64,000 bases of DNA, from positions 62,001 to 126,000 of the forward strand of contig NZ_RKST01000011.1 in assembly GCF_003934165.1 (NCBI RefSeq), given 5' to 3'. Position numbers and translations under genes: made by a program. Numbering within the stretch: position 1 is the stretch's first letter; the number at the start of each line of letters is the position of its first letter. The DNA comes from Borborobacter arsenicus. GTDB taxonomy: Bacteria > Pseudomonadota > Alphaproteobacteria > Rhizobiales > Rhizobiaceae. The notes beneath the pieces were generated by a model that was given only the letters and a program-made list of their open reading frames with translations, had not been told where the DNA came from and ran no database searches. Of this stretch, positions 25,505 through 35,788 are shown piece by piece.

Positions 25505-28500
25505 ATGGTGGCCGAAACCCGAAATGGCGGCGACGAACATGGCATGACGGCGCTTTTCGTGCGCCGGCCGATCCTTGCCTTCGTCATCAACACGCTGATC
25601 GTCGTGGCCGGCCTTGCTGCCTTTTTCGGTGTCGAAATCCGTGAACTGCCCGACGTCGACCGCCCCGTCATCACCGTTACCGCCGATTATACGGGCGCTG
25701 CCGCCGAGACCATCGACCGCGAGCTGACCGCCGTTCTGGAAGGTGCTGTTTCGCGCGTTTCGGGCGTGAAATCGATCTCCTCGAGTTCTTCCTATGGGCG
25801 CAGCCGCGTGACAGTGGAGTTCGGCGACGGGGTAAATCTCGACGTCGCCGCCTCAGACATGCGCGATGCGGTCGGGCGGGTCGCCAACCAGCTGCCCGAG
25901 GACGCCGATCCGCCGCGCATCGTCAAGGCCGATGCCAATTCGGATGCCGTTCTTCGTCTGGCCGTCACCTCCGACACGATGTCGGTCGAGGACATGACCA
26001 TCCTGATAGATGACCAGATCATTGATGCGCTCTCGGCCGTTCCGGGCGTAGCCGATGTCCAGATCTATGGCGACCGCGAAAAGATCTTCCGTATCGACAT
26101 CAACCAGGCGAAGCTTTCCAGCCACGGCCTGACCATTGCCGATGTCGGCAATGCGCTCGCCTCGATCTCCATGGATACGCCGGCCGGTGCGCTGACCACC
26201 AATGACCAGAACATCATCGTGCGCGCCACCGCTTCCGTCACCACGCCGGAGGCCTTCGAAAGCCTGATGATCGGAGAACGCACCCGGCTGGGCGACGTGG
26301 CGAGCGTGACGCTCGGACCCGATATCGGCCAGTCGCGGCTGCGCTCGGACGGCAAGACCGGTATCGGTCTCGGCATCGTGCGGCAGGCGCAGTCCAACAC
26401 GCTCGACATCTCGGAGGGCGTGCGCGCCGCCGCCGCAAACATCCAGAAGACCTTGCCCGAAGGCATGAGCATCAAGGTGACCAGCGACGACGCCATTTTC
26501 GTCAACGGCGCCGTGCATGAGGTCGAGATCGCGCTGATGCTGTCGGTCTCGATCGTGCTCCTGATCATCTACCTGTTCCTGCTTGACTGGCGCGCGACCC
26601 TCATTCCGGGGCTGGCCATGCCGGTCGCGCTGATCGGCACCATCGCCGCGATCTATCTGACCGGCTTTTCGATCAATATCCTCACCCTGCTGGCGCTGGT
26701 GCTGGCGACCGGCCTTGTCGTCGACGATGCGATTGTGGTGCTGGAAAACATCGTGCGCCGGCGCAACGAGGGCATGGGCCCGCGCGCGGCGGCCGTGCTT
26801 GGCACCAAGGAAGTGTTCTTCGCCGTCATCGCCACCACGGCGACGCTGGTGGCCGTCTTCGTGCCGCTGTCCTTTTTGCCCGGTCAGACCGGCGGCCTGT
26901 TCCGCGAATTCGGCTTCGTGCTTGCGATGGCAGTGTTGCTTTCGGCCGTTGTGGCGCTGTCGCTCTGCCCGATGCTGGCCTCCCGGATGCTTGTCGCGGC
27001 CGCCGAAAAACATGACGAGAAACGGGCGGGGTTGGCCGCCCGGCTGGGACGCCTGCTTGCCGGCACCTATCGGGGTGCCCTGCGTGCCTGCCTGAACGCG
27101 CCGCTCATCGTGGTCGTCGTCTCCATCCTGTTTGCCGGCGCCGCCTATGGCGCATTTGGCCTGATCCGGCAGGAACTGACGCCGTTAGAAGATCGCTCGC
27201 TGGTGCTGATGCGTATTTCGGCGCCGCAGGGCGTCAGCCTCGACTATACCGCCCAGCAGATGCGCCGCATCGAACAACTGATCCAGCCGATGCGCGATTC
27301 AGGCGAGATCCAAAGCACTTTCGCCAGCACCGGCTCGGGCGGCGCAGTCAATAGCGGCTTCATGGTCATGTCGCTTGCTCCCTGGGATCAGCGTGAGCGC
27401 TCACAGCAGCAGATCATGGCCGACATCGAAGCGCTGACGCGCCAGGTGCCCGGCGTGCGCGCCTTTCCGATTTCGCCCAACAGCCTTGGCATTCGCGGCG
27501 CCGGCAACGGGCTGCAATTCGCCATCATCGGCTCCAACAGCTATGCGGAACTGGGGGACGCCGCGACAAGGATCGTGGCGGAAATGGAGAAGGACCCGCG
27601 CTTCCGCCAGCCGCGGCTATCCACTGATGCCACGCAGCCGCAGCTTTCCGTGTCGATCGACCGCGAGCGTGCCTCGGACCTCGGCATCAATATCACCGGT
27701 CTGAGCCAGGCGGTCCAGGCGATGCTTGACGGGCGCAAGGTGGGCGAGGTCTTCATCAATGACCGCAGCTTCGAGGTCAAGCTGGTGTCGACCACCAATC
27801 CGATCAACGATCCGACAGACCTTGAAAACATCTTCCTGAAGACGGCGGATGGGCGTTTCGTGCCCTTGGCAACCATCGCCAAGCTGGTCGAGCGCGCAGT
27901 GCCGCCGTCGCTGGCGCGCGAGCAGCAATTGCGCTCGGTGGCGATCACCGCCAATCTCGCCCCGGAATTCGCGCTTGGCAATGCGCTTCAGCGCGCCGAG
28001 GAGATCGCCACCCCGCTTTTGCCTGCAGGCGCCCGCATCATTCCGCTGGCGGAGGCCGCTACCCTCGGCGAAAGCAGCAGCAGCATGTTCATGGTCTTCG
28101 GTTTCGCGCTGGTCATCGTGCTTCTGGTATTGGCGGCGCAGTTCGAGAGTTTCATCAGCGCCATCATCATCATGGCGACGGTGCCGTTGGGGTTGGCCTG
28201 TGCGGTGTTCGCGCTGCTGATGACGGGAACGAGCCTCAATGCCTATAGCCAGATCGGGCTGGTCATGCTGGTCGGCATCATGGCCAAGAACGGCATATTG
28301 ATCGTCGAATTTGCCAACCAGCTGCGCGACCGCGGCATGAATGTGCGCCAGGCAATCGAGGAAGCGGCCAATATCCGCCTGCGCCCGGTGGTCATGACCA
28401 TGATCTGCACCGTGCTCGGCGGCATGCCGCTGGTGCTGGCCTCTGGCGCGGGCGCCGAAGCGCGCATTGCGCTTGGTTGGGTCATCGTCGGCGGGCTCGG

Positions 28501-28645
28501 CCTTGCCACCGCCTCCACATTGTTCCTGACGCCGGTCGCCTATCTGCTGCTTGGCCGCTTCATCACGCCGAAGGTGGAGGAACAGGCGCGGCTGAAGCGC
28601 GAACTGGAGGAGGCCGCCTACACCAATGTGGAGCCGGCGGAATAG
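25505..28645 (+). CDS. RND efflux transporter permease (AcrB/MexI type)
   Basis: 1046 residues, the standard RND length, with 12 predicted spans and two large periplasmic loops. The proton-relay motif GLVVDDAIVVLENI in the fourth span carries the paired aspartates, and the region KNGILIVEFANQLRDRGM in the second half is conserved. The chosen start is ATG 25505 with a weak AAGGT; ATG 25544 (MTALFVRRP) fits the usual family N-terminus and may be the true start. It exports hydrophobic compounds with the 24324 adaptor. Substrates are unknown and no local regulator is seen. Confidence 0.93.
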   Translation: MVAETRNGGDEHGMTALFVRRPILAFVINTLIVVAGLAAFFGVEIRELPDVDRPVITVTADYTGAAAETIDRELTAVLEGAVSRVSGVKSISSSSSYGRSRVTVEFGDGVNLDVAASDMRDAVGRVANQLPEDADPPRIVKADANSDAVLRLAVTSDTMSVEDMTILIDDQIIDALSAVPGVADVQIYGDREKIFRIDINQAKLSSHGLTIADVGNALASISMDTPAGALTTNDQNIIVRATASVTTPEAFESLMIGERTRLGDVASVTLGPDIGQSRLRSDGKTGIGLGIVRQAQSNTLDISEGVRAAAANIQKTLPEGMSIKVTSDDAIFVNGAVHEVEIALMLSVSIVLLIIYLFLLDWRATLIPGLAMPVALIGTIAAIYLTGFSINILTLLALVLATGLVVDDAIVVLENIVRRRNEGMGPRAAAVLGTKEVFFAVIATTATLVAVFVPLSFLPGQTGGLFREFGFVLAMAVLLSAVVALSLCPMLASRMLVAAAEKHDEKRAGLAARLGRLLAGTYRGALRACLNAPLIVVVVSILFAGAAYGAFGLIRQELTPLEDRSLVLMRISAPQGVSLDYTAQQMRRIEQLIQPMRDSGEIQSTFASTGSGGAVNSGFMVMSLAPWDQRERSQQQIMADIEALTRQVPGVRAFPISPNSLGIRGAGNGLQFAIIGSNSYAELGDAATRIVAEMEKDPRFRQPRLSTDATQPQLSVSIDRERASDLGINITGLSQAVQAMLDGRKVGEVFINDRSFEVKLVSTTNPINDPTDLENIFLKTADGRFVPLATIAKLVERAVPPSLAREQQLRSVAITANLAPEFALGNALQRAEEIATPLLPAGARIIPLAEAATLGESSSSMFMVFGFALVIVLLVLAAQFESFISAIIIMATVPLGLACAVFALLMTGTSLNAYSQIGLVMLVGIMAKNGILIVEFANQLRDRGMNVRQAIEEAANIRLRPVVMTMICTVLGGMPLVLASGAGAEARIALGWVIVGGLGLATASTLFLTPVAYLLLGRFITPKVEEQARLKRELEEAAYTNVEPAE

Positions 28646-28754
28646 GGCGGCTCTGCCTCTGCCATTGCCCCGATGACTTTGCCGCCGTGAGGCGGTATCA
28701 GTTCCGCGCGAGGGCCGATTCTTGCGGCCACACAATTCGGCGAGGCATCTTTCA

Positions 28755-29231
28755 GTGACACCGATAACGATCGAGCAACTGGTTTCCGGCATCGGGACCG
28801 AGGTGGCGGTGTCGCCCTGGCGAACGGTCACGCAGACGATGATTGACCAGTTCGCCGATGCGACCGACGACCATCAATTCATCCATTGCGACCCCGAGCG
28901 CGCGGCGCGCGAAACCGCCTTCGGCGGCACGATCGCCCATGGGTTCCTGACGCTGTCGCTGCTTTCGGCCATGACCTTCGAGGCGATCCCGCCGCTGCAA
29001 AGCGCCAGCATGGGCATCAATTCGGGCTTCGAGAATTTGAAATTCGTAGCACCCGTGAAAACAGGCTCGCGCATCCGCACCCGGTTCTTCTTGTTCGACG
29101 TGAAGGTGCGGCCCTCGGGCTGGATCGAGGTGCGCCATGATGTCACCATCGAGATCGAGAACTCCAAGAAGCCGGCGCTGACGGCGCGCTGGCTGACGCT
29201 CTCCTTTGTCGAGCCTGACCGGACGGCGTAA
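28755..29231 (+). CDS. MaoC-family (R)-specific enoyl-CoA hydratase-like protein
   Basis: 158 residues starting at GTG 28755, 9 bases after CGAGG. The hydratase-2 motif is clear: Asp and His in DDHQFIHCDPERA, followed by GGTIAHGFLTLSL. It has the single hot-dog domain of MaoC dehydratases, which hydrate enoyl-CoA thioesters. It follows the RND pump by 109 bp and ends 6 bp from the convergent soxG stop. There is no fatty-acid gene cluster around it, so its pathway is unknown. Confidence 0.88.
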   Translation: MTPITIEQLVSGIGTEVAVSPWRTVTQTMIDQFADATDDHQFIHCDPERAARETAFGGTIAHGFLTLSLLSAMTFEAIPPLQSASMGINSGFENLKFVAPVKTGSRIRTRFFLFDVKVRPSGWIEVRHDVTIEIENSKKPALTARWLTLSFVEPDRTA

Positions 29232-29237
29232 GCCCGA

Positions 29238-29816
29238 TCAGGCGGCGTCCGTTGCCGCCTTGGTCAGGAATGCCAGCACATAGTCGGAGAAGGATCGCCA
29301 GCACTCGACGCGGAAGGTGTCTTCCTGCGTACGCAGAAGCACGATCTCGACCTTGCCGAGCACGGTGCGCGATGCGGCCCCGACCGGAAATGCGGCCAGC
29401 GACAGGTCCTGCGGGCAGCCGGCGTTGATGGTATCTGCAGCTTGCCTCCCACTAACGGAAATCGCGACATTGCGATGGGAAATGCCGACCGCCGAGTGAA
29501 GGCCCTTCACACCGGCGCAATCGGCGAGCGGGTCGCCGCCAGCCTCGTCGATGACCAGCCATTCGTCCGGGCCGAGCCAGAGTGCGGTGCGTCCCGCTTT
29601 GGCGGCGGAGGTCTTCGGCGCTTTCGGCAGGCTCACACCAAGTGCGCGGGTCAGTGCCGTGATCGAAGCTTCCGGCGCGCGCAGCGAAATGCGCTCGGCT
29701 GGCGGCAGCACGGCAAGCCTGACGCCGGCTGTCGTGACTTCGCCCCCGGCCAGCGCGGGATGCCGCTCGATGGAGGCCGCAGCGGAAGCGGATCTTTTTG
29801 CAGCAGCCTTAGCCAT
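29238..29816 (-). CDS. soxG: Sarcosine oxidase gamma subunit
   Basis: 192 residues, the typical gamma-subunit length, with the conserved ALWLGPDEWLVI and SHRNVAISVSG segments. It is the last gene of soxB-soxD-soxA-soxG and overlaps soxA by 8 bases. The heterotetramer oxidises sarcosine to glycine and transfers the methyl group to tetrahydrofolate, producing peroxide. The N-terminus is Ala/Lys/Ser-rich (MAKAAAKRSASAAASIE), a low-complexity stretch outside the core domain. Confidence 0.9.
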   Translation of the reverse strand: MAKAAAKRSASAAASIERHPALAGGEVTTAGVRLAVLPPAERISLRAPEASITALTRALGVSLPKAPKTSAAKAGRTALWLGPDEWLVIDEAGGDPLADCAGVKGLHSAVGISHRNVAISVSGRQAADTINAGCPQDLSLAAFPVGAASRTVLGKVEIVLLRTQEDTFRVECWRSFSDYVLAFLTKAATDAA

Positions 29817-32802
29817 TGAGGCGTTCTCCCTTCTCGTCGAAGAACACGGGGCCGGTCACTTCCACCTCGATGGTGCGGTCCGGCATCGGTACATGGAGCG
29901 TCTCGCCCATGCGCGCGCGCCCGTCCGTCAACAGCCCCAGCGCGATGGAACGCCCGCAATTTTCCGACCAGTAGCTCGACGTGACATGGCCGATCATCTT
30001 CATCGGGATCGCCTGCTTCGGGTCGGCGACGATCTGCGCGCCCTCATCCAGCACGATCTTCGGGTCATTCGTCCTGAGGCCGACTAGCTGCTTGCGGCCG
30101 GCTGCAACCAGATCGGGGCGCGTCAGACCACGAATGCCGACGAAGTCGGTCTTCTTCTTGCCGATCGCCCAGTCGAGCCCGGCATCAGCCGGTGTCACCG
30201 TCCCGTCCGTGTCCTGGCCTACGATGATGTAGCCCTTTTCGGCGCGCAGCACATGCATGGCCTCCGTGCCATAGGCGCAGGCACCATGCTTCTGGCCTTC
30301 GGTCCACAGCGCTTCCCAGACCGCCTGGCCGTAATCGGCCGGCACATTGACCTCGAAGCCGCGATCGCCGGTGAACGACATGCGGAACAGCCTGGTCGGC
30401 ACACCGCAGATCCTGCCTTCGCGCACTGACATATGCGGCATCGCTTCGTCCGACAGGTCGATGCCCTTGACCAGCGGCGCGATGATGTCCCGTGATTTGG
30501 GGCCTTGGACGGCAATGACGGCCCATTGCTCGGAGATCGAGGTCAGCCAGACATTGAGATGCGGAAACTCGGTCTGGAGATAGTCCTCCATGTGGTTCAT
30601 GACGCGCGCGGCACCGCCGGTCGTGGTGGTAACATGGAAGCGGTCGGGCGCAAGCCTGCCCACCACGCCGTCATCATAGATGAAGCCGTCCTCACGCAGC
30701 ATGACGCCGTAGCGGCAGCGGCCGGCATCGAGCTTCTGCCAGGGGTTGGTGTAGAGCAGTTCCATGAAGGTCGCCGCATCGGGGCCGACCACTTCGATCT
30801 TGCCCAGTGTCGAGGCGTCGAACAGGCCGGCAGACTGGCGCACCGTGCGGCACTCGCGGTTGACGGCAGCATGCATGTCTTCGCCCGGCTTGGGAAAATA
30901 CCAGGTGCGCTTCCACTGGCCGACATCTTCGAACACCGCCCCATGCGCCTCGGCCCAGCCATGCATCGCCGTCTTGCGGGTCGGGTCGAACAGGGCCCCA
31001 CGCGCATGGCCGACAATGGCGCCGAAGGTCACCGGCGTGTAGGGCGCGCGGAAGGTGGTGAGGCCGACTTCGGGGATATTCTTGTCCAGCGTGTCGGCGG
31101 CAATCGCCAGCCCGTGCATGTTCGAGGTCTTGCCCTGGTCGGTCGCCATGCCATTGGTGGTGAAGCGCTTGACGTGCTCGATCGAGCGCATGCCCTCATG
31201 CACCGCCAGCCTTATGTCCTTGGCGGTGACGTCGTTCTGGAAATCGACGAAGGCCTTGACGATCTTGTCCGGCCCGGCACCGGGGGCGGCGCCCAGCATG
31301 CCGCGCGACCAGTTTTCGCTAGCTTCGACCTTGGGTTTGGCTGCCTTCGCGGCTTTTCCGCCGGCGTCCTTCGCTGCCTTTGCACCGGCCGCATAGGCCT
31401 CCTCGACGCTGGCCGCCAGCCCGTCGGTGCCGTTGCAGGCGCCGACGGAAATGCAATCCTGAGCATAGATTCCGGGCAGGAAGCGCTTGGTCTCCTCGTC
31501 GAAGGCGACCTTGCCGCGCGATTGGGAAAACAGATGCACGGACGGCGTCCAGCCCGCGGACATCAAGAGCGCATCGACCGCGATCTTGCGCTCGCCACCG
31601 CCATTCTTGGGCTGGACGCTCATGGAGGAAATGCGCAGCCGCCCGCCGGTGCGGATGACGGCGCGGCCGTGATTGATCTCGATGCCGAGCGCGCGTGCTT
31701 CCTCGACCAGCGGGCCGGAAGGATTGTCGCGCAGATCGACGATGGCAGCGATGTCGACGCCGGCCTTTTTCAGGTCGATCGCCGCCGCATAGGCGCTGTC
31801 ATTGGCGGTGTAGACGCCGACATTTCGGCCAATGGCCACGCCGTAATGATTGAGATAGGCGCGTGCGGCCGAGGCGAGCATGACGCCCGGCCGGTCGTTG
31901 TCGGCGAATACCATATGCCGCTCGATGGCGCCGGCGGCGAGGATGACGCGCTTGGCTCGAATTTGCCACAGCCGTTCGCGAGGCGCGTTGGCGTCGGGGC
32001 TGGCGAGATGGTCGGTGAGGCGCTCGGCAAGGCCGACGAAATTCTGCGCATAGTAACCGAAAGCAGTGGTGCGCGGCAAAAGCCGGACATTGTCCATGGC
32101 GGAGAGCTTGGCAATTGCCGTCTGCGCCCAGGCCCAGCCATCTGCGCCGTCGATCTTCGCACCGGCTTCGAAACGCAGCGCGCCGCCGAATTCGGCCTGC
32201 TCGTCGCAGAGGATCACGCGCACGCCCGTCTCGGCTGCCGCGAGCGCTGCGGCGATGCCGGCGGCACCGCCGCCCAACACCAGCACCTCGCAATGAGCGA
32301 AGCGGGCGGAATAGTGGTCGGGGTCGGGCTGGTCCGGCGCAACGCCCAGGCCGGCGGCAGCGCGAATCTTCGGCTCGTAGAAGCTCTTCCATGCCGCCTT
32401 CGGCCACATGAAGGTCTTGTAGTAGAAGCCGGCCGAAAACAGCGGCGAAGCGAGGTCGTTGACGGCGCCGGCATCGAAGGAAAGCGACGGCCAGCGGTTT
32501 TGCGACGTAGCTGCCAGCCCGTCATAAAGCTCCTGCACCGTGGCGCGGACATTCGGCGTCTTGCGGGCCGCGTCGCGTTCGATGTCGACCAGTGCGTTGG
32601 GCTCTTCGGCCCCAACTGAAAGAATGCCGCGCGGCCGGTGATATTTGAACGAACGCCCCACCAGATGCACGCCGTTGGCCAGCAGCGCGGAAGCCAGCGT
32701 GTCGCCGGCGACACCGGTGAAGCTTTGTCCGTCGAAGGTAAAGCGCATGGTCTTAGCCGGTGTCAGGCGGCCTGCGCCGGGAATGCGGAAAGATTGCATC
32801 AT
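29809..32802 (-). CDS. soxA: Sarcosine oxidase alpha subunit
   Basis: 997 residues, matching the family. The order is an N-terminal ferredoxin-like 2Fe-2S-type fold (GDTLASALLANGVHLVGRSFKYHRPRG), an NAD-binding Rossmann region (VLVLGGGAAGIAAALAAAE, about 173-192), and a C-terminal aminomethyltransferase (GcvT-like) half that uses tetrahydrofolate. A Lys/Ala-rich linker near residues 465-495 (AKAAKDAGGKAAKAAKPKVE) separates the halves. The start overlaps the soxD stop (ATGA at 32799-32802). Confidence 0.93.
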   Translation of the reverse strand: MMQSFRIPGAGRLTPAKTMRFTFDGQSFTGVAGDTLASALLANGVHLVGRSFKYHRPRGILSVGAEEPNALVDIERDAARKTPNVRATVQELYDGLAATSQNRWPSLSFDAGAVNDLASPLFSAGFYYKTFMWPKAAWKSFYEPKIRAAAGLGVAPDQPDPDHYSARFAHCEVLVLGGGAAGIAAALAAAETGVRVILCDEQAEFGGALRFEAGAKIDGADGWAWAQTAIAKLSAMDNVRLLPRTTAFGYYAQNFVGLAERLTDHLASPDANAPRERLWQIRAKRVILAAGAIERHMVFADNDRPGVMLASAARAYLNHYGVAIGRNVGVYTANDSAYAAAIDLKKAGVDIAAIVDLRDNPSGPLVEEARALGIEINHGRAVIRTGGRLRISSMSVQPKNGGGERKIAVDALLMSAGWTPSVHLFSQSRGKVAFDEETKRFLPGIYAQDCISVGACNGTDGLAASVEEAYAAGAKAAKDAGGKAAKAAKPKVEASENWSRGMLGAAPGAGPDKIVKAFVDFQNDVTAKDIRLAVHEGMRSIEHVKRFTTNGMATDQGKTSNMHGLAIAADTLDKNIPEVGLTTFRAPYTPVTFGAIVGHARGALFDPTRKTAMHGWAEAHGAVFEDVGQWKRTWYFPKPGEDMHAAVNRECRTVRQSAGLFDASTLGKIEVVGPDAATFMELLYTNPWQKLDAGRCRYGVMLREDGFIYDDGVVGRLAPDRFHVTTTTGGAARVMNHMEDYLQTEFPHLNVWLTSISEQWAVIAVQGPKSRDIIAPLVKGIDLSDEAMPHMSVREGRICGVPTRLFRMSFTGDRGFEVNVPADYGQAVWEALWTEGQKHGACAYGTEAMHVLRAEKGYIIVGQDTDGTVTPADAGLDWAIGKKKTDFVGIRGLTRPDLVAAGRKQLVGLRTNDPKIVLDEGAQIVADPKQAIPMKMIGHVTSSYWSENCGRSIALGLLTDGRARMGETLHVPMPDRTIEVEVTGPVFFDEKGERLNG

Positions 32803-33095
32803 TTGCCCGCTCCCGGCAGTTTCTTTGGCTGCGGTTCGCCAGCCTTGTAGGTCATCACGAACTTGTCGGTCACGGTGTCACGCACTGCATTGAAGAAACG
32901 GGCGCAGCCATGCACGTGCCGCCAGCGCTCATAGATGACACCTTTGGGGTTGGAGCGGATGAAAAAGAACTTTTCGAAATCCTCGTCGCTCATCGCGGCC
33001 ATGTCGGTCGGGCGGGCGATATGCGCCTCGCCGGCGTGGCGGAATTCGAGTTCCGGGCGCTCTTCTTCGCAATATGGGCAATGAATGAGAAGCAT
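32799..33095 (-). CDS. soxD: Sarcosine oxidase delta subunit
   Basis: 98 residues from ATG 33095. Cys6 and Cys9 (HCPYCE) with His60/His62 and Cys64 (WRHVHGCARFFN) form the zinc site of delta subunits. It starts 17 bp after the soxB stop and its own stop overlaps soxA. The C-terminus is Pro/Lys-rich (GEPQPKKLPGAGK). Confidence 0.93.
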   Translation of the reverse strand: MLLIHCPYCEEERPELEFRHAGEAHIARPTDMAAMSDEDFEKFFFIRSNPKGVIYERWRHVHGCARFFNAVRDTVTDKFVMTYKAGEPQPKKLPGAGK

Positions 33096-33112
33096 TTTTT
33101 CTCCCAGTTCGC

Positions 33113-34366
33113 TCAGTGCGCGACCGCGGCCGCTGCCGCTTCGTCGATCAGACGCCCGGTGCGGAATCGCTCCAGGGTGAACGGCGCGTTGATGGGATGT
33201 GGCTCGTCGCGGGCGATGGTGTGGGCAAAGACATTGCCGGAGCCAGGTGTGGCCTTGAAGCCTCCGGTGCCCCAGCCGCAATTGACATAGAGCCCCTTGA
33301 CCGGGGTCTTGGCCAGGATCGGCGAACGGTCCGGCGTGACGTCGACGATGCCGCCCCAGGAGCGCAGCATCTTCATGCGCGTGAAGACCGGGAACATCTC
33401 GCAAATGGCGTCGAGCGTGTGGTTGAGGATGTGCAGGCCGCCGGTCTGGGAATAGGAGGTGTATTGGTCGGTGCCGGCGCCGATCACCAATTCGCCCTTG
33501 TCGGATTGCGAAATATAGGCGTGCACGGTGTTCGACATGACCACGCAGGGCACCACCGGCTTGACCGGTTCCGACACCAGCGCCTGCAGCGGATAAGATT
33601 CCAGCGGCATGCGCACGCCGGCCATGTCCATCAGCACCGATGTATGGCCGGCGGCGACGACGCCGACCTTCTTTGCGCCGATGAAGCCGCGCGAGGTCTC
33701 CACGCCGGTGACTTCGCCGCTCAGCGCACGGCGGATGCCGGTGACCTCGCAATTCTGGATGATGTGGACGCCGCGCGCGGAAGCGGCGCGCGCATAGCCC
33801 CAGGCGACAGCGTCATGGCGGGCGGTGCCGCCGCGCCGCTGCAGGGCAGCGCCGACCACCGGATAGCGGGCATTGCTGGAGATGTTGAGCGGCGGGCAGA
33901 ATTCCTTGGCCTGCTCGGGCGTCAGCCATTCATTGTCGACGCCGTTCAGCCGGTTGGCATGGATATGCCGCTTGAGGCTTTGAACGTCGTGCACATTATG
34001 CGCCAGCATCATGACGCCGCGTGCCGAATACATGACGTTGTAGTTGAGGTCCTGGGAAAGCCCGTCCCACAGCTTTACCGCATGGTCGTAGATGCCGGCC
34101 GATTCGTCATAGAGATAGTTGGAGCGGATGATGGTGGTGTTGCGGCCGGTATTGCCGCCGCCGAGCCAGCCCTTTTCGAGCACCGCGACATTGGTGATGC
34201 CATGCTCCTTGGCCAGGTAATAGGCCGTTCCCAGCCCATGCCCGCCGGCGCCGATGATCACGACGTCATATTCCGATTTCGGCTCGGGCGAAGACCATTG
34301 CTCCTCCCAGCCCTTGTTGCCGCGCATGGCCTCGCGCGCGATCGCGAACACCGAATATTTCCGCAT
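33113..34366 (-). CDS. soxB: Sarcosine oxidase beta subunit
   Basis: 417 residues, normal for beta subunits. The FAD-binding motif is [19 protein letters not shown] near residues 33-51. The flavin-dependent oxidase body includes [20 protein letters not shown]. This subunit holds the sarcosine oxidation site (FAD plus covalent FMN in characterised enzymes). It is the first gene of the operon, with a 404-bp leader region shared with a divergent MarR gene. Confidence 0.93.
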   Translation of the reverse strand: MRKYSVFAIAREAMRGNKGWEEQWSSPEPKSEYDVVIIGAGGHGLGTAYYLAKEHGITNVAVLEKGWLGGGNTGRNTTIIRSNYLYDESAGIYDHAVKLWDGLSQDLNYNVMYSARGVMMLAHNVHDVQSLKRHIHANRLNGVDNEWLTPEQAKEFCPPLNISSNARYPVVGAALQRRGGTARHDAVAWGYARAASARGVHIIQNCEVTGIRRALSGEVTGVETSRGFIGAKKVGVVAAGHTSVLMDMAGVRMPLESYPLQALVSEPVKPVVPCVVMSNTVHAYISQSDKGELVIGAGTDQYTSYSQTGGLHILNHTLDAICEMFPVFTRMKMLRSWGGIVDVTPDRSPILAKTPVKGLYVNCGWGTGGFKATPGSGNVFAHTIARDEPHPINAPFTLERFRTGRLIDEAAAAAVAH

Positions 34367-34770
34367 GGGTCAAAGCCTCGTGAATGCCGGAAAAGCCACC
34401 CTGAAGCAGGAAGCGACATGTATCACTAGCGAAAAGCGGGCCCCGGCTTTGCACTGTTTGCGACGGCAAGTGCCGCTTTGTGCCAGTGATGTGAACCGGA
34501 TCTGAAACCGCTTCGCCCTTGTCGCATCTATCGCGCAGACCGCATTTTTGCAACGTCGCTGTTGGCTGGGTCCTCTTGCCGCGCAGACCAGGCCGACATA
34601 GGCCGGGGCATCTGGAAGCATCCGTCTGGCGCAATCAAATACACGAAGCGATGGCTGCCCGGCAGCATCAGCAGAGATGCGGTGGAATACCATAAGTCCA
34701 TTTGCCTTCCTGTCGATATTGAGGGAAAAAGGCGTGCGGCAGTATCAAGATTGGATATCATGGGGCTCCC
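34367..34770. promoter_or_regulatory. Divergent region between soxB and the MarR gene, with an inverted repeat
   Basis: No credible gene is seen in these 404 bp. An 18-base imperfect inverted repeat (ATCACTAGCGAAAAGCGG at 34422-34439, CCGCTTTGTGCCAGTGAT at 34473-34490; 15 of 18 pair) lies 55-125 bp upstream of soxB. It could be part of a structured soxB leader, an operator pair or a decayed intergenic repeat. Promoters for both directions must lie here but were not resolved. Confidence 0.4.
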
Positions 34771-35205
34771 GTGGATACACAGGCTTCCGCCGGACAGAAT
34801 GCCGCGATCACCGACGACGAATACCGGACATTGGCGGCATTCCGGCATGCCTTGCGGCGATTCCTGACCTTCAGCGAGGCGGCAGCGCATCAGGGCGGGC
34901 TGACGATACGCCAGCACCAGGCCATATTGGCCGTCCGCAGCCGGGCGCCGGCGCCAGCCAGCATCAGTGACATAGCCGACCACCTCATGATCCGGCACCA
35001 TAGCGCGGTCGAACTGATCGACCGGCTCGTCAAGGCCGGGCTGGTCACGCGCTCGACGTCGAGGGACGACCGGCGGCGCGTCCTCGTTTCGCTGACGCCG
35101 CAGGCCGAAGCGGTCCTCAAGAACTTGTCGGCGACACATAGGGCAGAGATCATCCGGATCAGGCCGCTGCTGGTCGACCTTGTGCAACGGCTGGAGAGCC
35201 GCTGA
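34771..35205 (+). CDS. MarR-family transcriptional regulator
   Basis: 144 residues from GTG 34771. The winged-helix core is clear: ISDIADHLMIRHHSAVELIDRLVKAGLV is the recognition region and RDDRRRVLVSLTPQAEAVL the wing and following helix. MarR proteins repress genes until a small, often phenolic, ligand binds. It is divergent from the sox operon, so control of sox or autoregulation is possible. The exact start is uncertain because the upstream ribosome-binding site is weak. Confidence 0.87.
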   Translation: MDTQASAGQNAAITDDEYRTLAAFRHALRRFLTFSEAAAHQGGLTIRQHQAILAVRSRAPAPASISDIADHLMIRHHSAVELIDRLVKAGLVTRSTSRDDRRRVLVSLTPQAEAVLKNLSATHRAEIIRIRPLLVDLVQRLESR

Positions 35206-35399
35206 GCCGGTGGCGGAGCGGGCGCCGTCATCGATTCTGCTGGCGCCGTCTCCGAAAAAATCCTATCAGGGCGAGGTGTTGCTGTGGACAGGCAGCGGCA
35301 ATTCTGCTAACAGCCAGCGCAATTCGCGGTGGTGACCGCTGCGAAAGCCAGTGGCTATTCGCCCCGCATTTGATTCGAACCATATAGACAGGATTGCCC

Positions 35400-35657
35400 G
35401 TGCAGGTACTCGTTCGCGACAACAATGTTGACCAGGCGCTTCGCGCGCTCAAGAAAAAGATGCAGCGCGAAGGTATCTTCCGCGAAATGAAGATGCGTGG
35501 CCATTACGAGAAGCCGTCGGAAAAGCGCGCCCGCGAAAAGGCCGAGGCCGTCCGCCGCGCCCGCAAGCTGGCCCGCAAGCGCGCCCAGCGCGAAGGCCTG
35601 CTGCCGATGACGCCCCGTCCGGCTCCGTCTGCTGGTGCTGCGCGCCCGGCGCGTTGA
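35400..35657 (+). CDS. rpsU: 30S ribosomal protein S21
   Basis: 85 residues from GTG 35400, giving the normal N-terminus [20 protein letters not shown]; a TTG two codons upstream is less likely. The core matches S21 ([36 protein letters not shown]). The C-terminus has an Arg/Pro/Ala tail ([14 protein letters not shown]), usual in rhizobia. It is a monocistronic unit ending in a strong terminator at 35693-35730. Confidence 0.95.
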   Translation: MQVLVRDNNVDQALRALKKKMQREGIFREMKMRGHYEKPSEKRAREKAEAVRRARKLARKRAQREGLLPMTPRPAPSAGAARPAR

Positions 35658-35692
35658 TCCCGCCAATTTTTCGTCCTTTTCGAGGACTACCG

Positions 35693-35730
35693 AAGGCAGG
35701 GCGACGGTCAGTCGCCCTGCCTTTTGTTTT
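35693..35730 (+). terminator. Rho-independent terminator of rpsU
   Basis: A perfect 13-bp stem (AAGGCAGGGCGAC at 35693-35705, GTCGCCCTGCCTT at 35711-35723) has loop GGTCA and is followed by TTTTGTTTT. Confidence 0.92.
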
Positions 35731-35788
35731 CGCGGTTTGCGCGTATCGGCCCAAGTCGCTATCAGACTACAGTTGAGGAATTGCGGCG

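Noticed and set aside
30505-32619. Roughly 700-codon plus-strand frame opposite soxA
   Set aside because: It lies entirely within soxA and lacks a ribosome-binding site or domain; high-GC third positions keep the opposite frame open.
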